From positions 806,001-870,000 of the forward strand of contig NZ_CP101943.1 of NCBI RefSeq assembly GCF_024508235.1: a stretch of DNA of 64,000 nt. The letters are read 5' to 3'. The notes under the pieces are model-generated. The model did not search any database. It saw nothing but the letters and a program-made list of their open reading frames with translations, and was not told the origin of the DNA. Shown piece by piece: positions 52,707 through 60,108 of this stretch (its first letter is position 1; every line of letters starts with the position of its first letter). The translations under genes were made by a program, and so were the position numbers. The DNA is from Halococcus qingdaonensis (GTDB taxonomy: Archaea > Halobacteriota > Halobacteria > Halobacteriales > Halococcaceae).

Positions 52707-52714
52707 TTTATAAT
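52707..52714 (+). promoter_or_regulatory. Strong TATA element
   Basis: TTTATAAT within a TAGTTTTATAATTTAGATTTC-like AT-rich stretch stands 26-33 bases before the ATG at 52740. It is among the clearest archaeal TATA boxes in the window and faces the plus strand, toward the tiny frame there. Confidence 0.5.
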
Positions 52715-52739
52715 TTAGATTTCATTTCCTACGTCGATC

Positions 52740-52808
52740 ATGGCTGACCCGGGCGCTGTCTCTCGCGGAAATCGGTACGTTCGCCGTTGGCTGGAGCGAA
52801 GCACATGA
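52740..52808 (+). CDS. Possible 22-residue leaderless microprotein
   Basis: Frame reads MADPGAVSRGNRYVRRWLER then ST, 22 residues and basic, unlike most haloarchaeal proteins. A strong TATA box at 52707-52714 predicts transcription starting only about five bases before the ATG. It may be a small protein, a leader, or simply a promoter for a small RNA; no similarity supports it. It overlaps no neighbour. Confidence 0.3.
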   Translation: MADPGAVSRGNRYVRRWLERST

Positions 52809-52841
52809 GTCCGAATACAGCGGAAAAACGGCCGGCGAGAA

Positions 52842-52949
52842 TCAGACGTCGATGACGTTGTTGCAGTGCGTACACGGCACCTGATCCGAGCTATCCATCT
52901 CGTCGTACTCAGTCTCGTTCCCGCATTCCTCGCAGGTCACTGTCGCCAT
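52842..52949 (-). CDS. CPxCG-like zinc ribbon microprotein
   Basis: 35 residues with two Cys pairs, CEECGNET and VPCTHCNN, that would bind one Zn. Small zinc finger proteins of this type are common in haloarchaea; some act in regulation or swarming and lipid control. The chosen Met (MATVTC) is preceded by GGTTACG-type sequence and a much longer upstream frame, which is rejected as it crosses the CspA promoter. Confidence 0.75.
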   Translation of the reverse strand: MATVTCEECGNETEYDEMDSSDQVPCTHCNNVIDV

Positions 52950-53182
52950 GGTTCGGTTACGATTTCGTACGGTATGAACGTTCGGCGTCCTGTAGGGACC
53001 GTCGTCATGACTCCTTGGAGTCGCTCCGAGTTCCGATCGCTTCGCATTCGCACTCGTCACCCGATCCATCGATGACTCCGGGACGGTCCACGGCCGGACG
53101 ATCCACGGTACGCACGCTCCGGGTCCGTGATACCGCTCCTCGCACAACCCTTATCCCCGGATGGGCGTTGGGTTTGCTTGCA

Positions 53183-53377
53183 ATGGCAACTGGTACGGTC
53201 GACTTCTTCAACGACACGGGCGGTTACGGCTTTATCGACACTGAGGACTCCGAGGAGGACGTTTTCTTCCACATGGAGGACATCGGCGGCCCGGACCTCG
53301 AAGAGGACACCGAAGTCGAATTCGACATCGAACAGGCTGACAAAGGACCGCGAGCGACCAACGTTACCCGACAGTAA
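53183..53377 (+). CDS. cspA: Cold shock protein CspA
   Basis: 64-residue OB-fold RNA/DNA-binding protein. RNP1-like GGYGFID (about 13-19) and RNP2-like DVFFHM (26-31), with acidic surface. Starts MATGTVDFFN. RNA chaperone. A T-rich stretch (CGATTTTTATG near 53413) follows the stop and may terminate transcription. The gene is divergent from the zinc ribbon gene, with a 230-base gap. Confidence 0.94.
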   Translation: MATGTVDFFNDTGGYGFIDTEDSEEDVFFHMEDIGGPDLEEDTEVEFDIEQADKGPRATNVTRQ

Positions 53378-53483
53378 CGCCGCTCAGCGACGCGGACGAA
53401 CAACGAACCATCGATTTTTATGCGCAGCTTGCAACCGAGCGACGGCTATCCACAACGTGGAACCCAGTAGGAAACCGAAGGGC

Positions 53484-54275
53484 TCAGATCGCCGTCCAGC
53501 CGCCGTCGACGAATAGGAGCTGGCCGGTGACGTAGGAAGCGTTCTCGCTGGCAAGGAAGAGCGCTGCGCCGGCGTTGTCGTCGGGATGGCCGGCCCGCCC
53601 GAGCGGAACGGGTTTGATGAACCCACCTTCCTCGCCGGCAGCTTCCTGAGCCTCGTCGGACCAGCCCTCGGTGAACTCGGTGGCGATCTGACCGGGCGCG
53701 ATCGCGTTCACCCGGATGTCGTGCTCGGCGAGTTCGAGCGCCGTGCCCTTGGTGACCATCTTGATCGCCCCCTTGGTCGAGTCGTACTGTACCTGGCCGT
53801 GCTGGGCGACCCACGAGGAGATCGAGGCGGTGTTGACGATGCTCCCCGGTTCGTCGCGGTCGATCATGTCCCGTGCGGCGGCCTGCGTCCCGAAGAAGAC
53901 CCCGCGAACGTTCGTGTGATGCAGGCGGTCGAAGTCCTCCTGTTCGACGTCCAGGAAGGCCTCCGAGTGTTGGACGCCGGCGTTGTTCACCATCACGTCC
54001 ACACCGCCGAACTCGCGCGCGGCTTCGACGACCGATTCGAGTTCGTCAGGATCCGAGACGTCCGTCTCGACGTACTCGCCGGTGCTGCCCGATTCGGCGA
54101 TGAGCTGGTGGGTCGGCACGTCCTCGCCCTCCATCTTCGGCTCCTCGCGCACGTCGGCGACGATCACCGTCGCGCCCGCACGCCCGAACCCGAGCGCGAT
54201 GGCGCGGCCGATACCCGCGCTGCCGCCGGTGACGATCACGGTCTCGTCGCTATAATCGAAGTTCGCCGTTCCCAT
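53484..54275 (-). CDS. SDR family oxidoreductase (glucose 1-dehydrogenase-like)
   Basis: 263 residues: TGGSAGIG (16-23) NAD(P)-binding motif, NNAG (97-100), catalytic Ser near 152, Tyr164 and Lys168 in YDSTK, and the C-terminal ASYVTGQLLFVDGGW. Classical SDR; substrate unknown, though the nearest families are glucose 1-dehydrogenase and 3-oxoacyl-ACP reductase-like. Start MGTANFDYSDETVIVTGG is preferred over an upstream MRAGA. Convergent with cspA. Confidence 0.9.
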   Translation of the reverse strand: MGTANFDYSDETVIVTGGSAGIGRAIALGFGRAGATVIVADVREEPKMEGEDVPTHQLIAESGSTGEYVETDVSDPDELESVVEAAREFGGVDVMVNNAGVQHSEAFLDVEQEDFDRLHHTNVRGVFFGTQAAARDMIDRDEPGSIVNTASISSWVAQHGQVQYDSTKGAIKMVTKGTALELAEHDIRVNAIAPGQIATEFTEGWSDEAQEAAGEEGGFIKPVPLGRAGHPDDNAGAALFLASENASYVTGQLLFVDGGWTAI

Positions 54276-54317
54276 AGCCCCTGCTCGCACGTCACAGCCT
54301 TAAATCCGCTGCCGGCG

Positions 54318-55178
54318 CTACTCGCGGCGGTCCTGCAACTGCACGACGCCCGGTTCGCCGACGTCCACACGATCGCCGATGGAGACGATCTCGACGACTC
54401 GTGGGTACTCGTAGGAGGCCGCGTGCTCGTGGACGATCTTCGGATCGGAGCCGACACCCTTCCACATGTCCCAGTGGACGGGCATCAGTCGATCGAGATC
54501 GAGCTGGTTCGCCGCCTCGACGACCTGCTCGCCGTCGTTGTACCAGTCGGTGGGGTAGGTTTCTGGAGGATTGTCCTCGGTGTGGAAGATGTTCCCGACG
54601 GTACCGTACGCGAGCACGCCGAGATCGATGTCGAACTCGTCAGCGATGTCGGAAAACTCGTCGGCCGGACGGGAGTCACCCGCCGCGAAGAAGGTGCCAG
54701 ATTCGTGTTCGACGACGTAGGTCACCGGCTCCTCGGCATCGGGGTCGTTCGCGCCGCGGACGTGGATCGAGAGATCGCCGACGGTGAAGTCGTCACCGGG
54801 CGCGACGGTCTCGGCTGGGGGAGCCTCGACATCACCATCGTAGTTCGGCGCGTCCTGGGAGGCCGCGGGCGCGTAGAGGTCGCCGCCGCAGTCCTCGACG
54901 AGCGCACGGTGGGAGGGCGGATGCATGTGGTCGATGTGCTCGTGGGTGACGAGAACGGCGTCGCAGAGCGAGGCGTCGGCGGGGTCCATCGGCACAGGGA
55001 TCATCCGGATCGTGCGCGGTGGCGATCCGTCGCCGAGATACGGATCGAGGTAGATCGTCGTTTCGGCGGTGCGGAGGACGTAGCCATTACAGCCGAGATA
55101 CCAGACCGCGAGTCCGTCCGGGTCGGCGGCCTCGATCTCGTTCTGTACGAACCAGTCGCCCCACGTCGAGTGTACCAT
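54318..55178 (-). CDS. MBL-fold metallo-hydrolase (UlaG-like)
   Basis: 286 residues with the metal motif THEHIDH (His79, His81, Asp83, His84), then GDSRPADE (second metal) and PVHWDMWKG. The layout GxLGxxxxL-type start WYLGCNGYVL, without a substrate-specific insertion, resembles L-ascorbate-6-phosphate lactonase-like hydrolases. It lies upstream of the SDR gene on the same strand with a 42-base gap, so both may be co-transcribed. Confidence 0.88.
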   Translation of the reverse strand: MVHSTWGDWFVQNEIEAADPDGLAVWYLGCNGYVLRTAETTIYLDPYLGDGSPPRTIRMIPVPMDPADASLCDAVLVTHEHIDHMHPPSHRALVEDCGGDLYAPAASQDAPNYDGDVEAPPAETVAPGDDFTVGDLSIHVRGANDPDAEEPVTYVVEHESGTFFAAGDSRPADEFSDIADEFDIDLGVLAYGTVGNIFHTEDNPPETYPTDWYNDGEQVVEAANQLDLDRLMPVHWDMWKGVGSDPKIVHEHAASYEYPRVVEIVSIGDRVDVGEPGVVQLQDRRE

Positions 55179-55476
55179 ACCGCGCAGGCTTCGCCCTCGA
55201 TGCTAATATACTGCCGGCCGGCTCTCGTCGATCGTCCGCGCCACCCGTGGCCCGTCGCGATCGGCGCGCGCTCGCGCTCGTGTGCGAACGAAGATGAGCA
55301 CCGAACGCGAACACTGTGCGAGGGATGAGCGAGGAGCGTAGCGACGAGCGAATCGGCTGGGGAGGGATGTGGGCGGTGCGGGGCGGTTGCGGTCCCTCAT
55401 TTGAGTCAGGATTCGTCGTTAGGAGATCCGCTTCCATCGGCACATCCGAAAATACGATTGCTCGCCTGAATTCGAC
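55179..55476. other. Gap with weak repeat-like sequence
   Basis: 298 bases without a gene. Stretches such as GAGCGAGGAGCGTAGCGAC and the exact 13-mer GGCGGTTGCGGTC (55382-55394) also occur in the dispersed repeat copy A (45501-45513). This might be a degenerate or partial member of that family, but most of the sequence does not align. No promoter is obvious. Confidence 0.3.
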
Positions 55477-56640
55477 CTATTCGTAGGTTCGTCCGCCAGT
55501 TTTGTGCTCGTCGATGAACTCCCAGTCGTACTCGATGCCGAGTCCAGGACTGTCGGGAACGGCAACGGTGCCGTCGCTATCGATCGAGTCGAGTTGATCC
55601 TCGTACTCCTCGTAGATCGGTGGAGCGGTGTTCTGACAGTCGGGATGGACGAGCGCCATCTCGTAGTAGTTCGCGTTGCGCATCCCGGCCATGCAGTGGC
55701 GCTGGGCCGGCCCCGGCGAGTGGATCTCTACGTCGAGACCGTGGCCCTCGGCCATGTGGGCGATCTTCATCGCGCCGGTGATGCCCGCGTCGTATTCGGG
55801 ATCGGCGCGGACGAAGTCGGTCGCCTCGCGGTCGACGAAGTCGGTGTGCGATTCGAGCCCGCGGACGTGTTCGGTCTGGAGGATCGGCGTGTCGAGCTGC
55901 TGGCGGAGCTTCCGGTGGGCGTGCTGGGAGATGCCGCCGTCGCGGAAGGGGTCCTCGTACCAGAGGAACTCCTGTTCGTCGCACGCCCGGCCCACCTTCA
56001 GCGCGTCGCCGAAGGTTTCGTACTCGCAGGCGGGATCGATCATCAGATCCATCCTGGGCACGCGCTGGCCGACCGCGCGGACGGTCTCGACTTCACGAGC
56101 GATGTCCCGGCGCTCGTCGCTACCGCCCCAGCCGTGGATCTTGAACCCGCCGTAGCCCAGCTCCTGGCACTGCTCGGCGAAGTCTGCGTAGGCTTCCGGC
56201 GAGTCGAGTCCTCCGTTGTCGTCGGCGTGATAAGTCGAGGCGTAGGCGGGCAGGCGCTCGCGATACTGACCGAGCAGTTCGGCGATGGACGCGCCGTAGT
56301 GTTTGCCGGCGAGATCCCAGAGCGCGATGTCCACCGGACCGATCCCCATGCGGTCGTATTTCCGGAGGGCGCGTTTCATCTCCGACCAGTGGCGCTCGCG
56401 CCGGAGTGGGTTCTTCCCGATGAGGTAGTCGGCGACCTCGTGGAACTGGGCGAACGCCGGGGAGTTGCCGCCGACGAACTCGCCGGTGAGATCTCCGTCG
56501 GTGTGAACACGAATGCTGAACAGCCGACGTTCGGTGGTCTCTCCGGGCTCGTAGACGAGGTTGAACCCCGGATCGGAGCCGACATCGGAGAGCGTGTAGC
56601 TGAATTCCGTCGTTTCGATGCGCGTGATTTCCGGCGGCAT
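55477..56640 (-). CDS. Enolase superfamily sugar-acid dehydratase/racemase
   Basis: 387 residues of the mandelate racemase group. Lys167-x-His169 (FKIHGWGG) on the second barrel strand, metal ligands Asp202 (MIDPACEY), Glu229 (WYEDP) and Glu257 (QTEHVRG), and His307 (VEIHSPG). The KxH variant, with a Gly-Trp after it, differs from galactonate and gluconate dehydratases in this window, so the substrate is different. Likely acts on an acid sugar or a related hydroxy acid. Start MPPEITRIETTEF. Confidence 0.85.
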   Translation of the reverse strand: MPPEITRIETTEFSYTLSDVGSDPGFNLVYEPGETTERRLFSIRVHTDGDLTGEFVGGNSPAFAQFHEVADYLIGKNPLRRERHWSEMKRALRKYDRMGIGPVDIALWDLAGKHYGASIAELLGQYRERLPAYASTYHADDNGGLDSPEAYADFAEQCQELGYGGFKIHGWGGSDERRDIAREVETVRAVGQRVPRMDLMIDPACEYETFGDALKVGRACDEQEFLWYEDPFRDGGISQHAHRKLRQQLDTPILQTEHVRGLESHTDFVDREATDFVRADPEYDAGITGAMKIAHMAEGHGLDVEIHSPGPAQRHCMAGMRNANYYEMALVHPDCQNTAPPIYEEYEDQLDSIDSDGTVAVPDSPGLGIEYDWEFIDEHKTGGRTYE

Positions 56641-56817
56641 GACGGCCCGCTACACAACCGTGATAGAAAAACCCATTTGTGTCATCCCGCTTTTCGCTGT
56701 CGGCACTCCACGATCACGTCGATCTGCCGATCTCGATGATCACGTGTCTGCGCCGCGTTCGCTGGTCCGTCAGTCGAACCGGTGGCCGTATATGGCGGCC
56801 GATACAACCCCCGAACA

Positions 56818-58017
56818 ATGACTTCCAGCACGGACCGCACAGCCACGGATCGGTCGGACGGCCGTCTCGGAAGCCGGCGTCTCGGGCGCGCCATGCTCAC
56901 GGCCGTCCTCCTCGTCGCCGGGCTCGGCTCCATGCCGATCGCCTCCGCTCACGGCGGGACCGTCACGGTCAACGGGTTCAGACTCGAACAGTGGTTCGGA
57001 CTCGTCCCGCTCGTCGTCGGTCTCGGGATCGTCGTCGCCAGTCAGTATCTGCATCGCCTGCGGCCGGCTGCGGCCCGCTATCGCCTTCACGGCACCATCG
57101 TCGGTCTCGTGGTGGGGATCGTCGGCGCGATCTGGATCGTCCAGCTTTCGCCCTACGAGTGGCTGACCGCCCAGCCGATCGTCCCGCGGGCGATCCACGC
57201 CCCGCTGATGCTGCTCGTCGGCGGGGGAATCATGCTCGCGAGCGTGCTCGTCGGCCAGTTCCGCTGGTCCCGGCAACCCCGATTCGCCGGTCTCGGCGTC
57301 CTGCTGGGGCTGTGGGTCGCCTATCCCGGCCTGTCGGTGTTCGGGCTCTACACCGAGACGAACTCACTGGGTTATCTCATCGTTCTCGGCCTCGTCATCG
57401 GGCTCGGCTACGTCCTCTATCGGGACGCCGGCGGTCTGATCCGCCAGCTTCTCGCCGACCGGACGGCCCGTCGGTTCGGGTTCGCCGTCGGCGGACTTTC
57501 GGTGCTCTTCTTCGCGTTCTCGTCGGGCATGCTCTATCTGATCCCCGATGACGGCACCGGCGTGTCGCTCTCGGAACAGATCGTCTCCGTGCTGCCGGTG
57601 GCCGACCCGCTGGTGATGTGGCCGGCCGTCGAGTTCTGGTATCCCAACGTGCCGATCGGCGGGGTGATCTCGGTCGGAACGGTGCTCCTCGTTACCCTGT
57701 TCGGCACGCTAATTGGGTTGAACGCGGCGCTCTTCGCCTTTCAGTCCGGTAGCGGGACCTCCCAGACGGGCGCGGGCATCGCCGGCATCGCCGCCCCGCA
57801 GGCGTGCTGTTGCTGCGGGCCGGCGCTCTCGCAGATCGCCGTCGTCGTCCTTGGCCCGTCGGCCGGCGCGCCGATCTATCTCCTCTTTGGCGATCCCTCG
57901 TCGTCGATCGGCTCGCTGTTTTTCGTCGCCAGCGTCGCCGTCCTGACGGGGTTGCTCGTCCGCGCTACCGACCGGCCCGACGAACCCCAGCCCGAACCCG
58001 CGACCGCGCCCGCATAA
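56818..58017 (+). CDS. Multi-pass membrane protein with a CCCC motif, unknown
   Basis: 399 residues. Possible signal or first helix LTAVLLVAGLGSMPIASAHGG (near 27-47), then about nine helices. A tetra-cysteine, Cys330-Cys333 in PQACCCCGPALSQ, is followed by a Gly/Pro/Ala-rich loop (LGPSAGAPIYLLFGDPSSS) and two final helices. Such clustered Cys in a membrane protein could bind copper, iron or a thiol cofactor. A conserved His follows (ASAHGG). I recognise no family; a metal transport or sensing role is a guess. Start MTSSTDRTAT is preferred over one 12 codons upstream. Confidence 0.68.
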   Translation: MTSSTDRTATDRSDGRLGSRRLGRAMLTAVLLVAGLGSMPIASAHGGTVTVNGFRLEQWFGLVPLVVGLGIVVASQYLHRLRPAAARYRLHGTIVGLVVGIVGAIWIVQLSPYEWLTAQPIVPRAIHAPLMLLVGGGIMLASVLVGQFRWSRQPRFAGLGVLLGLWVAYPGLSVFGLYTETNSLGYLIVLGLVIGLGYVLYRDAGGLIRQLLADRTARRFGFAVGGLSVLFFAFSSGMLYLIPDDGTGVSLSEQIVSVLPVADPLVMWPAVEFWYPNVPIGGVISVGTVLLVTLFGTLIGLNAALFAFQSGSGTSQTGAGIAGIAAPQACCCCGPALSQIAVVVLGPSAGAPIYLLFGDPSSSIGSLFFVASVAVLTGLLVRATDRPDEPQPEPATAPA

Positions 58018-58187
58018 TTCGCGGACGATACTGTCGATATCCGAGCAGTTCGTCCGCTGTTGACGACGGAGCGGCTATCCGTTCGGACGAATCAGTACTG
58101 ACTCACGACGCGCAACTCGAATATAGAAACGAACAGCACCCGCGCCCGAACGATGAAAAAGAGAGCGCGTCGCCCGCCCTCGATCGA

Positions 58188-58787
58188 TCAATCGTCCTCG
58201 TTGGCGATGAGCCGTGACTCGACGAGATCGACGACGGCCTCGCGGGCGGCGGTGACGTCGTCGTCGGTCGTCACGCGGCGCAACATCGCGCCGGTGACCG
58301 TCGACACCAGCAGCGTGGCCGTCTCCTCGACACCGATCTCGCGGAAGCTCCCGTCGTCGATGCCGGCGGTGAGCACGTCGACGAACGCGTCGTGGATGAG
58401 TCGGTCGACGCGGGTGAACTGCTCGCGGTATGCCGCCTTCGAGAGCGCCCGCGAGCGCAGCTCGAACAGCGCGAGCTGGAACTCCCGATGTTCGTCCGGC
58501 GGCGACTCCGGGAGTAACTCGTCGACGAGCGTCCACAGCTGTTCGTCCGGGCTCTCGTCCCTGTCGATCGCGTCCTCGATGGAGAACTGGTCGAGCAGAT
58601 ACGAGAGAAACGCGATGAGGATCTCGTCTTTCGTGTCGTAGTGGTAGTAGAGCAGCGATTTGCTCTTGTCGAACTCGTCGGCGATCGCTTGGATCGTGAG
58701 GTCGGCGTACCCGTGCTCACAGAGGGCTCGATACGTCGCCTCCATGATATCGATCTGTGTCTCGTTGCGGGCGGTGTCCGCACTCAT
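58188..58787 (-). CDS. TetR-family transcriptional regulator
   Basis: 199 residues. N-terminal HTH (about 15-60: IDIMEATYRALCEHGYADLTIQ, IADEFDKSKSLLYYHYDTKDEIL), including the typical LYYHYDTKDE. The C-terminal ligand-binding domain is helical. An imperfect dyad, TAACTAA-CTAT-TCAGTCA (58790-58807), directly precedes the start and is a candidate autoregulatory operator. Target genes are unknown; the acyl-CoA genes or the membrane protein nearby are possible. Confidence 0.92.
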   Translation of the reverse strand: MSADTARNETQIDIMEATYRALCEHGYADLTIQAIADEFDKSKSLLYYHYDTKDEILIAFLSYLLDQFSIEDAIDRDESPDEQLWTLVDELLPESPPDEHREFQLALFELRSRALSKAAYREQFTRVDRLIHDAFVDVLTAGIDDGSFREIGVEETATLLVSTVTGAMLRRVTTDDDVTAAREAVVDLVESRLIANEDD

Positions 58788-58789
58788 GG

Positions 58790-58807
58790 TAACTAACTAT
58801 TCAGTCA
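58790..58807. promoter_or_regulatory. Imperfect dyad before the TetR gene
   Basis: TAACTAA (58790-58796), CTAT, TCAGTCA (58801-58807). The halves match at five of seven positions as inverted repeats, two bases before the start codon. Such dyads are typical of TetR operators. Confidence 0.45.
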
Positions 58808-58863
58808 AGATGGAAAAATGCATCGCTCCGCGTGTTGATTCGCTCGCCACTTCGTCTCGCTCA

Positions 58864-58936
58864 CGGGCGCGACGGGATTTGAACCCGCGACGTCTTGGTC
58901 CGGAACCAAGAACTCTATCCACTGAGCTACGCGCCC
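58864..58936 (-). tRNA. tRNA-Arg (CCG anticodon)
   Basis: 73 nucleotides on the minus strand. Acceptor stem GGGCGCG pairs with CGCGCCC, discriminator G. D-arm GCTCAGTGGATAGAGT, anticodon stem CTTGG/CCAAG with loop TTCCGGA (anticodon CCG), T-arm GCGGGTTCAAATCCCGT. CCA is not encoded and no intron is present. Confidence 0.94.
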
Positions 58937-58980
58937 ACAGAACAGGAGAGGGAGGTCGGTGCTTTAGGCGTTGTGATAGC

Positions 58981-59565
58981 TCAGGGCGTTTCGTTCGTTT
59001 CGAGCGTCATGTCGGACGTCGGGTAGGCGACACAGGTCAGCGTGTAGCCGTCGCCGACTTCGTCCTCGCTGAGCATCTCCTGGCCATCGTGGGTGAGATA
59101 GTCCTCGGAGGGGCCGTCGGCGACGTGGCCGCCACAGGAGAGACACTGGCCCGCACGGCAGGCGTAGGGAAGGTCCCAGCCCTGCTCCTCGCCGGCTTCG
59201 AGCAGCGTCTGGTTTTCGGGCACGTCGAGCGTCTCGCCTTCCTTCTCGTACTCAACCTCGTACACCTCGGCCTCGTCGTCCGGGATGGCGGCCGGACTCT
59301 CGGACTCCTCGCCCTCCTCGCTTTCGGCGATTTCACCCTCGGCACCACCCTCGCCGCCGATCGCTCCGGCCGGTGCCCCACCGCCACCGATCGACCGGTT
59401 CATCGGCTCCGGGAAGTTCGTGTCCGGAATGCTCTCGGCACGCCGTTCGAGAACCGACTGCGAGACGTCGTCAGGGATGGGGCGCTCGGTGCCCGAGGAG
59501 AGATGCAACACCACCGTCATCAGCACCAGCAGAACGCCTATCGACAGCCCGAATGCCTCGACCAT
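58981..59565 (-). CDS. Membrane-anchored 2Fe-2S ferredoxin
   Basis: 194 residues: an N-terminal membrane helix (about 4-22, AFGLSIGVLLVLMTVVL), a Gly/Glu/Ser-rich linker (about 58-95, including GGGGAPAG), and a ferredoxin domain with Cys136, Cys141, Cys144 and Cys178 (ACRAGQCLSCGG...TLTCVAYP). The anchor is unusual for a plant-type ferredoxin; it would hold the domain at the inner membrane face, near respiratory enzymes. Start MVEAFGLSIG. Confidence 0.88.
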   Translation of the reverse strand: MVEAFGLSIGVLLVLMTVVLHLSSGTERPIPDDVSQSVLERRAESIPDTNFPEPMNRSIGGGGAPAGAIGGEGGAEGEIAESEEGEESESPAAIPDDEAEVYEVEYEKEGETLDVPENQTLLEAGEEQGWDLPYACRAGQCLSCGGHVADGPSEDYLTHDGQEMLSEDEVGDGYTLTCVAYPTSDMTLETNETP

Positions 59566-59614
59566 GTCCGGCGTATGGAAGGGCGGTTTAACTACCTATT
59601 GATTCCCCGCACCT

Positions 59615-60016
59615 ACCTTTTTGCTGCGGGGGTGCGCGCCGGTGGCATCTGCTCGCGGGCCGGAGGCCCGCTTGCACGGACCGAGGCGGCGGAGCCACCT
59701 CGCGGCGCTCAACCCTCTTCTCACGGGCGCTTCGCGCCCGTTCGCATGGTACGATGGACCTCCGCTCCCTCTTTACTTGTAAAATATGGACCGAAAACTT
59801 CCGCTCGCTCGCACTTCGTGCTCACTCGCGGCGAACCGCGCTCACTGCGTTTGCGCGGACACGGCTGCTCTCCGCAACCGTCCCGCACGGTAACTGAAGC
59901 CCTCAGCGCGCTCCCTTCGGTCGCGGCACTCGCTTCGCTCGTGCCACACGCCTCGCCCTTTATCCGCCAGGTACCGCACCGCCGCCACAGCACCACAGCC
60001 ATCCGGCGGCCGCACC
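59615..60016 (-). repeat. Dispersed ~0.4 kb intergenic repeat, copy B
   Basis: Inverted copy of the element at 45479-45896, filling the gap between the ferredoxin and acyl-CoA synthetase genes. Collinear blocks on the minus strand: 60003-60016, 59951-59983, 59896-59912, 59822-59841, 59793-59810, 59716-59746 and 59615-59627. It has hairpins such as CGGGCC-GGA-GGCCCG (about 59656) and ACGGGCGC-TTC-GCGCCCGT (about 59723). Copy B lacks the two extra hairpins of copy A, so length variation is by inserted hairpins. Confidence 0.8.
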
Positions 60017-60108
60017 ACCGCCGCGCGGGTGCGGCTGTCACCTCGGCATCAAATCCCACCGCCTGTGTCCGGGCCAACAGCTATGGTCGCCGCGTGACAT
60101 CGACGACC

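Noticed and set aside
53586-55328. 580-codon plus-strand frame over the SDR and MBL genes
   Set aside because: Antisense of two genes with complete catalytic motifs.
58660-60108. Upstream extension of the acyl-CoA synthetase through the tRNA-Arg and the repeat
   Set aside because: Runs through a tRNA and a dispersed repeat; the family N-terminus fits the ATG at 60109.
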